A DNA stretch of 64,000 bases, taken from assembly GCF_027744825.2 (NCBI RefSeq), contig NC_071348.1, forward strand, positions 20,493,563 to 20,557,562. The letters are read 5' to 3'. Position numbers and translations under genes: made by a program. The stretch comes from Synchiropus splendidus. Taxonomy: Eukaryota > Chordata > Actinopteri > Syngnathiformes > Callionymidae. Under the pieces are notes generated by a model. It saw only the letters and a list, made by a program, of their open reading frames with translations. It had not been told where the DNA came from and did not search any database. Of the stretch, positions 14,073 to 26,487 are shown in pieces (within the stretch, counting starts at the first letter, position 1; every line of letters starts with the position of its first letter).

Positions 14073-14448
14073 GTTGATAACTTTGGAAAAACACTTCAGA
14101 CAGCTTAGATTTGATGTGCAACTGCTAGAAAGACCCTTTCTGCTATAGTGGGATATGAAAATTTCATGTTCTGAAGCTTCCCTGCAAAGTCATGGCAGAA
14201 TGCGTAAATCGTGTTTTCAGCCTGAGAAATGGTCGATTCCGGAACGCCAAACATAAAAGTGTTGATAACTTCGGAAAAACACTTCAAACAGCTTCGATTT
14301 GATGTGCAACTACTAGAAAAACCCTTTCTGCTATAGTGGGAGGTGAAAATTTCATTTTCTGATGCTTCCCTGAGAAGTTATGGCACAATGCAGAATACGC
14401 GTTTTCAGCCTGAGATAAGGTGGGTTCCGAAACGCCAAACGTAAAAAT
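14073..14448 (+). repeat. Marker dimer cassette, partial copy 3
   Basis: The first monomer matches 10517-10704 almost exactly (GGGATATG, GTCATGGCAG, AATGCGTAAATCG). The second begins like the cassette (CAAACAGCTTCGATTTG) but switches after about 60 bases to another monomer type (GAAAAACCC, ATTTTCTGATGCTTCCC). This looks like a recombination joint inside a monomer. Confidence 0.7.
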
Positions 14449-14636
14449 GTTGATAACTATCGAAAAACACTTCAGACAGCTTAGATTTGATGTGCAACTA
14501 CTAGAAAGAACCTTTCTGCTATAGTGGGAGGTCAAAATTTCATGTTCTGAAGCTTCCCTGGAAAGTTATGGGACAATGCAGAAAACGCATTTTCATCCTG
14601 AGATAAGGTCAATTCCGGAACGCCAAACATAAAAAT

Positions 14637-15240
14637 GTTGATAACTTTGGAAAAACACATCAGACTGCTTAGATTTGATGTGCAACTACTAGAAAGACCC
14701 TTTCTGCTACAGTGGGAAGTTAAAATTTCATGTTCGGAAGCTTCTATGCAAAGTAATGGCACAATGCAGAAAACGCGTTTTCATCTTGAGATAAGGTGGG
14801 TTCCGGAACGCCAAACATAAAAATGTTGATAACTTTCGAAAAACACTTCAGACAGCTTAGATTTGATGTGCAACTACTAGAAAGACCCTTTCTGCTATAG
14901 TGGGACGTCAAAATTTCACGTTCTGAAGCTTCCCTGGAAAGTTATGGGACAATGCAGAAAACGATTTTTCATCCTGAGATAAGGTCGATTCCGGAACGCC
15001 AAACATAAAAATGTTGATAACTTTGGAAAAACACTTCAGACAGCTTAGACTTGATGTGCAACTACTAGAAAGACCCTTTCTGCTGTAGTGGGAGGTGAAA
15101 ATGTCATGTTCTGAAGCTTCCTTGCAAAGTTATCGCACAATGCAGAAAATGCGTTTTCAGCCTGAGATAAGGTTGATTCCGGAACGCCATACATAAAAAT
15201 GTTGATAACTTTGGAAAAACACATCAGACAGCTCAGATTT
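14637..15240 (+). repeat. Three-monomer block, copy 1 of a 3009-bp-spaced pair
   Basis: Marked in order by CTGCTACAGTGGG with GTTCGGAAGCTTCTATGC, then GGGACGTCAAAATTTCACG with ACGATTTTTCATCC, then CAGCTTAGACTTGATG with CTGCTGTAGTGGG and GTTATCGCAC. The same series recurs at 17646-18249, exactly 3009 bp or 16 monomers downstream, with scattered substitutions. It is therefore an older duplication than those on the right side of the window. Confidence 0.8.
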
Positions 15241-15764
15241 GATGTGCAACTACTAGAAAGACCCTTTCTGCTTTAGTGGGAGGTGAAAATTTCATGTTCT
15301 GAAGCTTCCTTGCAATGTTATGGCACAATGCAGAAAATGCGTTTTCAGCCTGAGATAAGGTTGATTCCGGAACGCCAAATATAACAATGTTGATAACTTT
15401 GGAAAAACACTTCAGACAGCTTAGATTTGATGTGCAACTACTAGAAAAACCCTTTCTGCTATAGTGGGAGGTGAACATTTCATGTTCGGAAGCTTCTATA
15501 TAAAGCAATGGCACAATCCGTAAAACGCGTTTTCAGCCTGAGATAAGGTGGGTTCCGGAACGCCAAACATAAAAATGTTGATAACTTTCGAAAAACACTT
15601 CAGACAGCTTAGATTTGATGTGCAACTACTAGAAAAACCCTTTCTGCTATAGTGGGAGGTGAAAATTTCGTTTTCTGATGCTTCCCTGCAAAGTTATAGC
15701 ACAATGCGTAAAACGCATTTTCAGCCTGAGATAAGGTCGATTCTGGAACGCCAAACATAAAAAT

Positions 15765-16329
15765 GTTGATAACTTTGGAAAAACACTTCAGACAGCTTAG
15801 ATTTGATGTGCAACTACTAGAAAAACCCTTTCTGCTATAGTGGGAGGTTAAAATTTCATTTTCTGAAGCTTCCCTGCAAATTTATGGCGCAAAGCGCAAA
15901 AAACGTTTTCAGCCTGAGATAAGGTCGATTCCGGAACGCCAAACATAAAAATGTTGATAACTTTGGAAAAACACTTGAGACAGCTTAGATTTTATGTGCA
16001 ACTACTAGAAAAACCCTTTCTGCTATAGTGGCAGGTTAAAATTTCATGTTCTGAAGCTTCCCTGCAAAGTTATGGCACAATCCGTAAAACGCGTTTTCAG
16101 CCTGAGATAAGCTCGATTCCGGAACGCCAGACATAAAAATGTTGATAACTTTGGAAAAACACATCAGACAGCTTAGATTTGATGTGAAACTACAAGAAAG
16201 ACCCTTTTCTGCTACAGTGCGAGGTTAAAATTTCATGTTCGGAAGCTTCTATGCAAAGTAATGGCACAATGCAGAAAACGCGTTTTCAGCTTGAGATAAG
16301 GTGGGTTCCGGAAGGCCAAACATAAAAAT
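15765..16329 (+). repeat. Three-monomer cassette 'GCGCAAAG', copy 1
   Basis: Monomer one carries ATGGCGCAAAGCGCAAAA in place of the usual ATGGCACAATGCAGAAAA. Monomer two has CACTTGAGACAGC, GATTTTATGTGC, TAGTGGCAGG and CACAATCCGTAAAACG. Monomer three has AAACACATCAGACAGC with a CTACAG variant and GTTCGGAAGC. The same trio is found at 17270, 41528 and 43972. Monomer three is 189 bp here because of an added T in GACCCTTTTCTGC. Confidence 0.8.
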
Positions 16330-17269
16330 GTTGATAACTTTCGAAAAACACTTCAGACTGCTTAGATTTGATGAGCAACTACTAGAAAGACCCTATCTGC
16401 TATAGTGGGAGGTGAACATTTTATATTCTGAAGCTTCCCTGGAAAGTTAAGGGACAATGCAGAAAACACATTTTCATCCTGAGATTAGGTCGATTCCGGA
16501 ACGCCAAACATAAAAATGTTGATAACTTTCGAAAAACACTTCAGACAGCTTAGATTTGATGTGCAACTACTAGAAAGACCCTTTCTGTCATAGTGGGAGG
16601 TGAAAATTTCATGTTCTGAAGCTTCCTTGCAAAGTTATGTCACAATGCAGAAAATGCATTTTCAGCCTGAGATAAGGTTGATTCCGGAACGCCAAACATA
16701 AAAATGTTGATAACTTTGGAAAAACACTTCAGACAGCTTACATTTGATGTAAAACTACTAGAGAAACCCTTTCTGCTATAGTGGGAGGTGAAAATGTCAT
16801 GTTCTGAAGCTTCCTTGCAAAGTTATTGCACAATGCAGAAAACGCGTTTTCAGCCTGAGATAAGGTTCATTCCGGAACGCCAAACGTAAAAATGTTGATA
16901 ACTTTGGAAAAACACTTCAGACAACTTAGATTTGATGTGCAACTACTAGAAAAACCCTTTCTGCTATAGTGGGAGGTGAAAATTTCATTTTCTGATGCTT
17001 CCCTGCAAAGTTATGGCACAATGCGTAAAACGCGTTTTCAGCCTGAGATAAGGTCGATTCTGGAACGCCAAACATAAAAATGTTGATAACTTTGGAAAAA
17101 CACTTCAGACAGCTTAGATTTGATGTGCAACTACTAGAAAGACCCTTTCTGCTACAGTGGGAGGTGAAAATTTCATGTTCTGAAGCTTCCTTGCAAAGTT
17201 ATGGCAGAAAGCAGAAAACGCGTTTTCAGCCTGAGATAAGGTTGATTCCGGAAAGCCAAACATAAAAAT

Positions 17270-17833
17270 GTTGATAACTTTGGAAAAACACTTCAGACAG
17301 CTTAGATTTGATGTGCAACTACTAGAAAAACCCTTTCTGCTATAGTGGGAGGTGAAAATTTCATGTTCTAAAGGTTCCCTGGAAAGTTATGGCGCAAAGC
17401 GCAAAAAGCGTTTTCAGCCTGAGATAAGGTAGATTCCGGAACGCCAAACATAAAAATGTTGATAACTTTGGAAAAACACTTGAGACAGCTTAGATTTTAT
17501 GTGCAACTACTAGAAGGACCCTTTCTGCTATAGTGGCAGGTTAAAATTTCATGTTCTGAATCTTCCCTGCAAAGTTATGGCACAATCCGTAAAACGCGTT
17601 TTCAGCCTGAGATAAGTTCGATTCCGGAACGCCATACATAAAAATGTTGATAACTTTGGAAAAACACATCAGACAGCTTAGATTTGATGTGCAACTACAA
17701 GAAAAACCCTTTCTGCTACAGTGGGAGGTTAAAATTTCATGTTCGGAAGCTTCTATGCAAAGTAATGGCGCAATGCAGAAAACGCATTTTCCGCTTGAGA
17801 TAAGGTGGGTTCCGGAACGCCAAACATAAAAAT
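17270..17833 (+). repeat. Three-monomer cassette 'GCGCAAAG', copy 2
   Basis: Same three marker monomers as at 15765-16329. This copy has GAAGGACCC and GGCGCAAAGCGCAAAAAGCG, exactly as in the copy 24 kb away at 41528-42091, so it is closer to that one than to its neighbour 1.5 kb upstream. Confidence 0.8.
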
Positions 17834-18249
17834 GTTGATAACTTTCGAAAAACACTTCAGACAGCTTAGATTTGATGTGCAACTACTAGAAAGACCCTTT
17901 CTGCTATAGTGGGACGTCAAAATTTCACGTTCTGAAGCTTCCCTGGAAAGTTATGGGACAATGCAGAAAATGATTTTTCATCCTGAGATAAGGTCGATTC
18001 CGGAACGCCAAACATAAAAATGTTGATAACTTTGGAAAAACACTTCAGACAGCTTAGACTTGATGTGCAACTACTAGAAATACCCTTTCTGCTGTAGTGG
18101 GAGGTGAAAATGTCATGTTCTGAAGCTTCCTTGGAAAGTTATCGCACAATGCAGAAAATGCGTTTTCAGCCTGAGATAAGGTTGATTCCGGAACGCCATA
18201 CATAAAAATGTTGATAACTTTGGAAAAACACATCAGACAGCTTAGATTT
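17646..18249 (+). repeat. Three-monomer block, copy 2 of the 3009-bp-spaced pair
   Basis: Matches 14637-15240 in order and register (CTACAG with GTTCGGAAGCTTCTATGC; GGGACGTCAAAATTTCACG; CAGCTTAGACTTGATG with GTTATCGCAC). Its first monomer is also the third monomer of the cassette at 17270-17833, so two duplication histories overlap here. Confidence 0.8.
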
Positions 18250-19525
18250 GATGTGCAAGTAATAGAAAGACCCTTTCTGCTATAGTGGGAGGTTAAAATT
18301 TCATGTTCGGAAGCTTCTATGTAAAGTAATGGCACAATGCAGACAACGCTTTTTTAGCCTGAGATAATGTGGGTTCCGGAACGCCAAACACAAAAATGTT
18401 GATAACTTTCGAAAAACACTTCAGACAACTTAGATTTGATGTGCAGCTACAAGAAAGAACCTTTCTGCTATAGTGGGAGGTCAAAATTTCATGTTCTGAA
18501 GCTTCCCTGGAAAGTTATGGCACAATGCAGAAAACGCATTTTCATCCTGAGATGAGGTCGATTCCGGAACGCCAAACATAAAAATGTTGATAACTTTCGA
18601 AAAACACTTCAGACAGCTTAGATTTGATGTGCAACTACTAGAAAAACCCTTTCTGCTATAATGGGAGGTGAAAATGTCATGTTCTGAAGATTCCTTGCCA
18701 AGTTATGGCACAATGCAGAAAACGCGTTTTCAGCCTGAGATAAGGTTCATTCCGGAACGCCAAACATAAAAATGTTGATAACTTAGGAAAAACACTTCAG
18801 ACAACTTAGATTTGATGTGCAACTACAAGAAAAACCCTTTCTGCTATAGTGGGAGGTGAAAATTTCATTTTCTGATGCTTCCCTGCAAAGTTATGGCACA
18901 ATGCGTAAAACGCGTTTTCAGCCTGAGATAAGGTTGATTCCGGAACGCCAAACATAAAAATGTTGATAACTTTGTCAAAACACTTCAGAGAGCTTAGATT
19001 TGATGTGCAACTACTAGAAAAATCCTTTCTGCTATAGTGGGAGGTGAAAATTTCATTTTCTGAAGCTTCCTTGCAAAGTTATGGCACAATGCAGAAAACG
19101 TGTTTTCAGCCTGAGATAAGGTTGATTCCGGAACGCCAAACATAAAAATGTTGATAATTTTGGAAAAACACTTCAGGCAGCTTAGATTTGATGTGCAACT
19201 ACTAGAAAAACCCTTTCTGCTATAGTGGGAGGTGAAAATTTCATTTTCTGATGCTTCCCTGAGAAGTTATGGCACAATGCAGAAAACGCGTTTTCAGCCT
19301 GAGATAAGGTTGATTCCGGAACGCCAGACATAAAAATGTTGCTAACTTTGGAAAAACTCATCAGACAGCTTAGATTTGATGTGCAACTACTAGAAAGACC
19401 CTTTCTGCTATCGTGGGAGGTTAAAATTTCATGTTCTGAAGCTTCCTTGCAAAGTTATGGCACAATGCAGAAAACGCGTTTTCAGCCTGAGACAAGGTTG
19501 ATTCCGGAACGCCAAACATAAAAAT
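18250..19525 (+). repeat. Transition zone of similar but non-HOR monomers
   Basis: About seven monomers dominated by GAAAAACCC and TTTTCTGATGCTTCCC variants, ending in the first monomer marked by GTTGCTAAC, AACTCATCAGACAGC and CTATCGTGGGAGG (19338-19525). That marker monomer later recurs once in each 17-monomer block (23293, 26488, 29682) and again at 45100. Otherwise I see no long exact repeat here. Confidence 0.7.
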
Positions 19526-19720
19526 GTTGATAACTTTGGAAAAACACTTCAGACAGCTTAGATTTGATGTGCAACTACTAGAAAAACCCTTACTGCTATA
19601 GTGGGAGGTGAAAATTTCTTGTTCTGAAGCTTCCCTGCAAAGTTATGGCACAAAGTTATGGCAGAAAAACTCGTTTTCAGCCTGAGATAAGGTGGGTTCC
19701 GGAACGCCAAACATAAAAAT
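19526..19720 (+). repeat. Lengthened 195-bp monomer with internal duplication
   Basis: The segment reads CAAAGTTATGGCACAAAGTTATGGCAG, so the AAAGTTATGGCA motif appears twice and a stretch of the following sequence is displaced, for a net gain of 7 bp. This is typical of slippage or a very local unequal exchange. The related monomer at 23481 is 188 bp and lacks it. Confidence 0.85.
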
Positions 19721-21412
19721 GTTGATAACTTTGGAAAAACACTTCAGACAGCTTAGATTTGATGTGCAACTACTAGAAAGACCCTTTCTGCTATAGTGGG
19801 ACGTGAAAATTTCATGTTCTGAATCTTCCCTGCAAAGTTATGGGACAATGCAGAAAACGATTTTTTTTCCTGAGTTAAGGTCGATTCCGGAACGCCAAAC
19901 ATAAAAATGTTGATAACTTTCGAAAAAGACTTCAGACAGCTTAGATTTGATGTGCAACTACTAGAAAGACCCTTTCTGCTATAGTGGGACGTGAAAATTT
20001 CATGTTCTGAAGCTTCCTTGCAAAGTTATGGCACAATGCAGAAAACGCGTTTTCAGCCTGAGATAAGGTAGATTCCGGAACGCCATACATAAAAATGTTT
20101 ATAACTTTTGAAAAACACATCAGACAGCTTAGATTTGATGTGCAACTACTAGAAAGACCCGTTCTGCTATAGTGGGACGTGAAAATTTCATGTTCAGAAT
20201 CTTCCCTGCAAAGTTATGGCACAATGCAGAAAACGCGTTTTCAGCCTGAGATAAGGTCGATTCTGGAACGCGAAACATAAAAATGTTGATAACTTTCGAA
20301 AAACACTTCAGACAGCTTAGATTTGATGTGCAACTACTAGAAAGACCCTTTCTGCTATAGTTGGAGGTGAACATTTCATGTTCTGAAGCTTCCATGCAAA
20401 GTTATGGCACAATGCAGACAACCCGTTTTCAGCCTGAGATAAAGTCGATTCTGGAACGCCAAACATAAAAATGTTGATAACTTTCGAAAAACACTTCAGA
20501 CAGCTTAGATTTGATGTGCAAATACTAGAAAGACCCTTTCTGCTATAGTGGGACGTGAAAATTTCATGTTCAGAATCTTCCCTGCAAAGTTATGGGACAA
20601 TGCAGAAAACGCGTTTTCAGCCTGAGATAAGGTGGGTTCCGGAACGCCAAACATAAAAATGTTGATAACTTTAGAAAAACACTTCAGACAGCTTAGATTT
20701 GATGTGCAACTACTAGAAAGACCCTTTCTGCTATAGTGGGAGGTGAACATTTCATGTTCTGAAGCCTCCCTGCAAAGTTATGGCACAATGCAGAAAACCC
20801 GTTTTCAGCTTAAGATAAGGTGGGTTCCGGAACGCCAAACATAAAAATGTTGATAACTTTCGAAAAACACTTCAGACAGCTTAGATTTGATGTGCAACTA
20901 CTAGAAAGACCCTTTCTGCTATAGTGGGACGTGAAAATTTCATGTTCTGAAGCTTCCCTGCAAAGTTGTGGCACAATGCAGAAAACGCGTTTTCAGCCTG
21001 AGATAAGGTCGATTCTGGAACGCGAAACATAAAAATGTTGATAACTTTCGAAAAACACTTCAGACAGCTTAGATTTGATGTGCAACTACTAGAAAGACCC
21101 TTTCTGCTATAGTGGGAGGTGAAAATTTCATTTTCTGAAGCTTACTTGCAAAGTTATGGCACAATGCAGAAAACGTGTTTTCAGCCTGAGATAAGGTTGA
21201 TTCCGGAACGCCAAACATAAAAATGTTGATAACTTTGGAAAAACACTTCAGACAGCTTATATTTGATGTGCAACTACTAGAAAAACCCTTTCTGCTATAG
21301 TGGGAGGTGAAAATTTCATTTTCTGATGCTTCCCTGAGAAGTTATGGCACAATGCAGAAAACGCGTTTTCAGCCTGAGATAAGGTTGATTCCGGAACGCC
21401 AAACATAAAAAT
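19721..21412 (+). repeat. 9-monomer block, copy 1
   Basis: Nine monomers, 1692 bp. The order of markers is GAATCTTCC with GAGTTAAGG; AAAAAGACTTCAG; GTTTATAACTTTTG with GACCCGTTC; TAGTTGGAGG with GACAACCCG; GCAAATAC with GTTCAGAATC; TTAGAAAAACAC with GAAGCCTCC; AAAGTTGTGGC with GGAACGCGAAAC; GCTTACTTGC; and TGATGCTTCCCTGAGAAG. The next block repeats seven of the nine in order. Confidence 0.8.
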
Positions 21413-23104
21413 GTTGATAACTTTGGAAAAACACTTCAGACAGCTTAGATTTGATGTGCAACTACTAGAAAGACCCTTTCTGCTATAGTGGGACGTGAAA
21501 ATTTCATGTTCTGAATCTTCCCTGCAAAGTTATGGGACAATGCAGAAAACGATTTTTTATCCTGAGTTAAGGTCGATTCCGGAACGCCAAACATAAAAAT
21601 GTTGATAACTTTCGAAAAAGACTTCAGACAGCTTAGATTTGATGTGCAACTACTAGAAAGACCCTTTCTGCTATAGTGGGACGTGAAAATTTCATGTTCT
21701 GAAGCTTCCTTGCAAAGTTATGGCACAATGCAGAAAACGCGTTTTCAGCCTGAGATAAGGTAGATTCCGGAACGCCATACATAAAAATGTTTATAACTTT
21801 TGAAAAACACATCAGACAGCTTAGATTTGATGTGCAACTACTAGAAAGACCCGTTCTGCTATAGTGGGACGTGAAAATTTCATGTTCAGAATCTTCCCTG
21901 CAAAGTTATGGCACAATGCAGAAAACGCGTTTTCAGCCTGAGATAAAGTCGATTCTGGAACGCCAAACATAAAAATGTTGATAACTTTCGAAAAACACTT
22001 CAGACAGCTTAGATTTGATGTGCAAATACTAGAAAGACCCTTTCTGCTATAGTGGGACGTGAAAATTTCATGTTCAGAATCTTCCCTGCAAAGTTATGGG
22101 ACAATGCAGAAAACGCGTTTTCAGCCTGAGATAAGGTGGGTTCCGGAACGCCAAACATAAAAATGTTGATAACTTTAGAAAAACACTTCAGACAGCTTAG
22201 ATTTGATGTGCAACTACTAGAAAGACCCTTTCTGCTATAGTGGGAGGTGAACATTTCATGTTCTGAAGCCTCCCTGCAAAGTTATGGCACAATGCAGAAA
22301 ACCCGTTTTCAGCTTAAGATAAGGTGGGTTCCGGAACGCCAAACATAAAAATGTTGATAACTTTCGAAAAACACTTCAGACAGCTTAGATTTGATCTGCT
22401 AATACTAGAAAGACCCTTTCTGCTATAGTGGGACGTGAAAATTTCATGTTCTGAATCTTCCCTGCAAAGTTATGGGACAATGCAGAAAACGATTTATCAT
22501 CCTGAGATAAGGTCGATTCCGGAACGCCAAACATAAAAATGTTGATAACTTTCGAAAAACACTTCAGACAGCTTAGATTTGATGTGCAACTACTAGAAAG
22601 ACCCTTTCTGCTATAGTGGGACGTGAAAATTTCATGTTCTGAAGCTTCCCTGCAAAGTTGTGGCACAATGCAGAAAACGCGTTTTCAGCCTGAGATAAGG
22701 TCGATTCTGGAACGCGAAACATAAAAATGTTGATAACTTTCGAAAAACACTTCAGACAGCTTAGATTTGATGTGCAACTACTAGAAAGACCCTTTCTGCT
22801 ATAGTGGGAGGTGAAAATTTCATTTTCTGAAGCTTACTTGCAAAGTTATGGCACAATGCAGAAAACGTGTTTTCAGCCTGAGATAAGGTTGATTCCGGAA
22901 CGCCAAACATAAAAATGTTGATAATTTTGGAAAAACACTTCAGGCAGCTTAGATTTGATGTGCAACTACTAGAAAAACCCTTTCTGCTATAGTGGGAGGT
23001 GAAAATTTCATTTTCTGATGCTTCCCTGAGAAGTTATGGCACAATGCAGAAAACGCGTTTTCTGCCTGAGATAAGGTTGATTCCGGAACGCCAAACATAA
23101 AAAT
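21413..23104 (+). repeat. 9-monomer block, copy 2 with one loss and one gain
   Basis: It follows the order of 19721-21412, but the TAGTTGGAGG / GACAACCCG monomer is missing: the third monomer runs directly into the ATAAAGTCGATTCTGG ending that belongs to the missing one. An extra monomer of the GATCTGCTAATAC / ACGATTTATCATCC type (22353-22540) is present before the GTTGTGGC monomer. Block length is therefore unchanged although the content differs. Confidence 0.8.
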
Positions 23105-23292
23105 GTTGATAACTTTGGAAAAACACTTCAGACAGCTTAGATTTGATGTGCAACTACTAGAAAGAACCTTTCTGCTATAGTGGGAGGTGAAAATTTCATG
23201 TTCTGAAGCTTCCTTGCAAAGTTATGGCACAATGCAGAAAACGCGTTTTCAGCCTGAGATAGGGTTGATTCCGGAACGCCAGACATAAAAAT

Positions 23293-26200
23293 GTTGCTAA
23301 CTTTGGAAAAACTCATCAGACAGCTTAGATTTGATGTGCAACTACTAGAAAGACCCTTTCTGCTATCGTGGGAGGTTAAAATTTCATGTTCTGAAGCTTC
23401 CTTGCAAAGTTATGGCACAATGCAGAAAACGCGTTTTCAGCCTGAGACAAGGTTGATTCCGGAACGCCAAACATAAAAATGTTGATAACTTTGGAAAAAC
23501 ACTTCAGACAGCTTAGATTTGATGTGCAACTACTAGAAAAACTCTTACTGCTATAGTGGGAGGTGAAAATTTCTTTTTCTGAAGCTTCCCTGCAAAGTTA
23601 TGGCACAATGCAGAAAACTCGTTTTCAGCCTGAGATAAGGTGGGTTCCGGAACGCCAAACATAAAAATGTTGATAACTTTGGAAAAACACTTCAGACAGC
23701 TTAGATTTGATGTGCAACTACTAGAAAGACCCTTTCTGCTATAGTGGGACGTGAAAATTTCATGTTCTGAATCTTCCCTGCAAAGTTATGGGACAATGCA
23801 GAAAACGATTTTTTATCCTGAGTTAAGGTCGATTCCGGAACGCCAAACATAAAAATGTTGATAACTTTCGAAAAACACTTCAGACAGCTTAGATTTGATG
23901 TGCTAATACTAGAAAGACCTTTTCTGCTATAGTGGGACGTGAAAATTTCATGTTCTGAATCTTCCCTGCAAAGTTATGGGACAATGCAGAAAACGCGTTT
24001 TCAGCCTGAGATAAGGTGGGTTCCGGAACGCCAAACATAAAAATGTTGATAACTTTTGAAAAACACTTCAGACAGCTTAGATTTGATGTGCAACTACTAG
24101 AAAGACCCTTTCTGCTATAGTGGGAGGTGAACATTTCATGTTCTGAAGCTTCCCTGCAAAGTTATGGCACAATGCAGAAAACCCGTTTTCATCTTAAGAT
24201 AAGGTGGGTTCCGGAACGCCAAACATAAAAATGTTGATAACTTTCGAAAAACACTTCAGACAGCTTAGATTTGATGTGCTAATACTAGAAAGACCCTTTC
24301 TGCTATAGTGGGACGTGAAAATTTCATGTTCTGAATCTTCCCTGCAAAGTTATGGGACAATGCAGAAAACGATTTATCATCCTGAGATAAGGTCGATTCC
24401 GGAACGCCAAACATAAAAATGTTGATAACTTTCGAAAAACACTTCAGACAGCTTAGATTTGATGTGCAACTACTAGAAAGACCCTTTCTGCTATAGTGGG
24501 ACGTGAAAATTTCATGTTCTGAAGCTTCCCTGCAAAGTTGTGGCACAATGCAGAAAACGCGTTTTTAGCCAGAGATAAGGTCGATTCTGGAACGCGAAAC
24601 ATAAAAATGTTGATAACTTTCGAAAAACACTTCAGACAGCATAGATTTGATGTGCAACTACTAGAAATACCCTTTCTGCTATAGTTGGAGGTGAACATTT
24701 CATGTTCTGAAGCTTCCATGCAAATTATGGCACAATGCAGACAACCCGTTTTCAGCCTGAGATAAAGTCGATTCTGGAACGCCAAACAAAAAAATGTTGA
24801 TAACTTTCGAAAAACACTTCAGACAGCTTAGATTTGATGTGCAAATACTAGAAAGACCCTTTCTGCTATAGTGGGACGTGAAAATTTCATGTTCAGAATC
24901 TTCCCTGCAAAGTTATGGGACAATGCAGAAAACGCGTTTTCAGCCTGAGATAAGGTGGGTTCCGGAACGCCAAACATAAAAATGTTGATAACTTTGGAAA
25001 AACACTTCAGACAGCTTAGATTTGATGTGCTAATACTAGAAAGACCCTTTCTGCTATAGTGGGAGGTGAAAATTTCATGTTCTGAATCTTCCCTGCAAAG
25101 TTATGGGACAATGCAGAAAACGATTTTTTATCCTGAGTTAAGGTCGATTCCGGAACGCCAAACATAAAAATGTTGATAACTTTCGAAAAAGACTTCAGAC
25201 AGCTTAGATTTGATGTGCAACTACTAGAAAGACCCTTTCTGCTATAGTGGGAGGTGAAAATTTCATGTTCTGAAGCTTCCTTGCAAAGTTATGGCACAAT
25301 GCAGAAAACGCGTTTTCAGCCTGAGATTAGGTAGATTCCGGAACGCCATACATAAAAATGTTTATAACTTTTGAAAAACACATCAGACAGCTTAGATTTG
25401 ATGTGCAAATACTAGAAAGACCCTTTCTGCTATAGTGGGACGTGAAAATTTCATGTTCAGAATCTTCCCTGCAAAGTTATGGGACAATGCAGAAAACGCG
25501 TTTTCAGCCTGAGATAAGGTGGGTTCCGGAACGCCAAACATAAAAATGTTGATAACTTTCGAAAAACACTTCAGACAGCTTAGATTTGATCTGCTAATAC
25601 TAGAAAGACCCTTTCTGCTATAGTGGGACGTGAAAATTTCATGTTCTGAATCTTCCCTGCAAAGTTATGGGACAATGCAGAAAACGATTTATCATCCTGA
25701 GATAAGGTCGATTCCGGAACGCCAAACATAAAAATGTTGATAACTTTCGAAAAACACTTCAGACAGCTTAGATTTGATGTGCAACTACTAGAAAGACCCT
25801 TTCTGCTATAGTGGGACGTGAAAATTTCATGTTCTGAAGCTTCCCTGCAAAGTTGTGGCACAATGCAGAAAACGCGTTTTCAGCCTGAGATAAGGTCGAT
25901 TCTGGAACGCGAAACATAAAAATGTTGATAACTTTCGAAAAACACTTCAGACAGCTTAGATTTGATGTGCAACTACTAGAAAGACCCTTTCTGCTATAGT
26001 GGGAGGTGAAAATTTCATTTTCTGAAGCTTACTTGCAAAGTTATGGCACAATGCAGAAAACGTGTTTTCAGCCTGAGATAAGGTTGATTCCGGAACGCCA
26101 AACATAAAAATGTTGATAATTTTGGAAAAACACTTCAGGCAGCTTAGATTTGATGTGCAACTACTAGAAAAACCCTTTCTGCTATAGTGGGAGGTGAAAA

Positions 26201-26487
26201 TTTCATTTTCTGATGCTTCCCTGAGAAGTTATGGCACAATGCAGAAAACGCGTTTTCAGCCTGAGATAAGGTTGATTCCGGAACGCCAAACATAAAAATG
26301 TTGATAACTTTGGAAAAACACTTCAGACAGCTTAGATTTGATGTGCAACTACTAGAAAGAACCTTTCTGCTATAGTGGGAGGTGAAAATTTCATGTTCTG
26401 AAGCTTCCTTGCAAAGTTATGGCACAATGCAGAAAACGCGTTTTCAGCCTGAGATAGGGTTGATTCCGGAACGCCAGACATAAAAAT
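23293..26487 (+). repeat. 17-monomer HOR, copy 0 (3195 bp)
   Basis: It opens with the GTTGCTAAC / CTATCGTGGGAGG marker monomer and closes just before its next occurrence at 26488. Monomers 1-2, 5-10 and 13-14 correspond to those of the next copy. Monomers 3, 11, 12, 15 and 16 are of different types, and 4 and 17 match only partly. Its last five monomers (25548-26487) instead match 22353-23292 at the same 3195-bp shift. The register is therefore conserved while the content has been partly exchanged. Confidence 0.85.

Noticed and set aside
20505..20750. Family of dozens of 81-110 codon minus-strand frames with almost identical peptides ending in HQI
   Set aside because: They recur because the DNA recurs. 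All end at the stop formed by the complement of TTAGAT in the CAGCTTAGATTTG motif. A gene family would show frame-preserving length and synonymous bias, which a 188-bp non-coding unit cannot maintain.
23291..23476. Plus-strand 61-codon frames (also at 19336, 26486, 29680, 45098)
   Set aside because: They exist only where a TAG in CTATAGTGGG is changed to TCG or CAG by one base. They mark monomer types, not genes.
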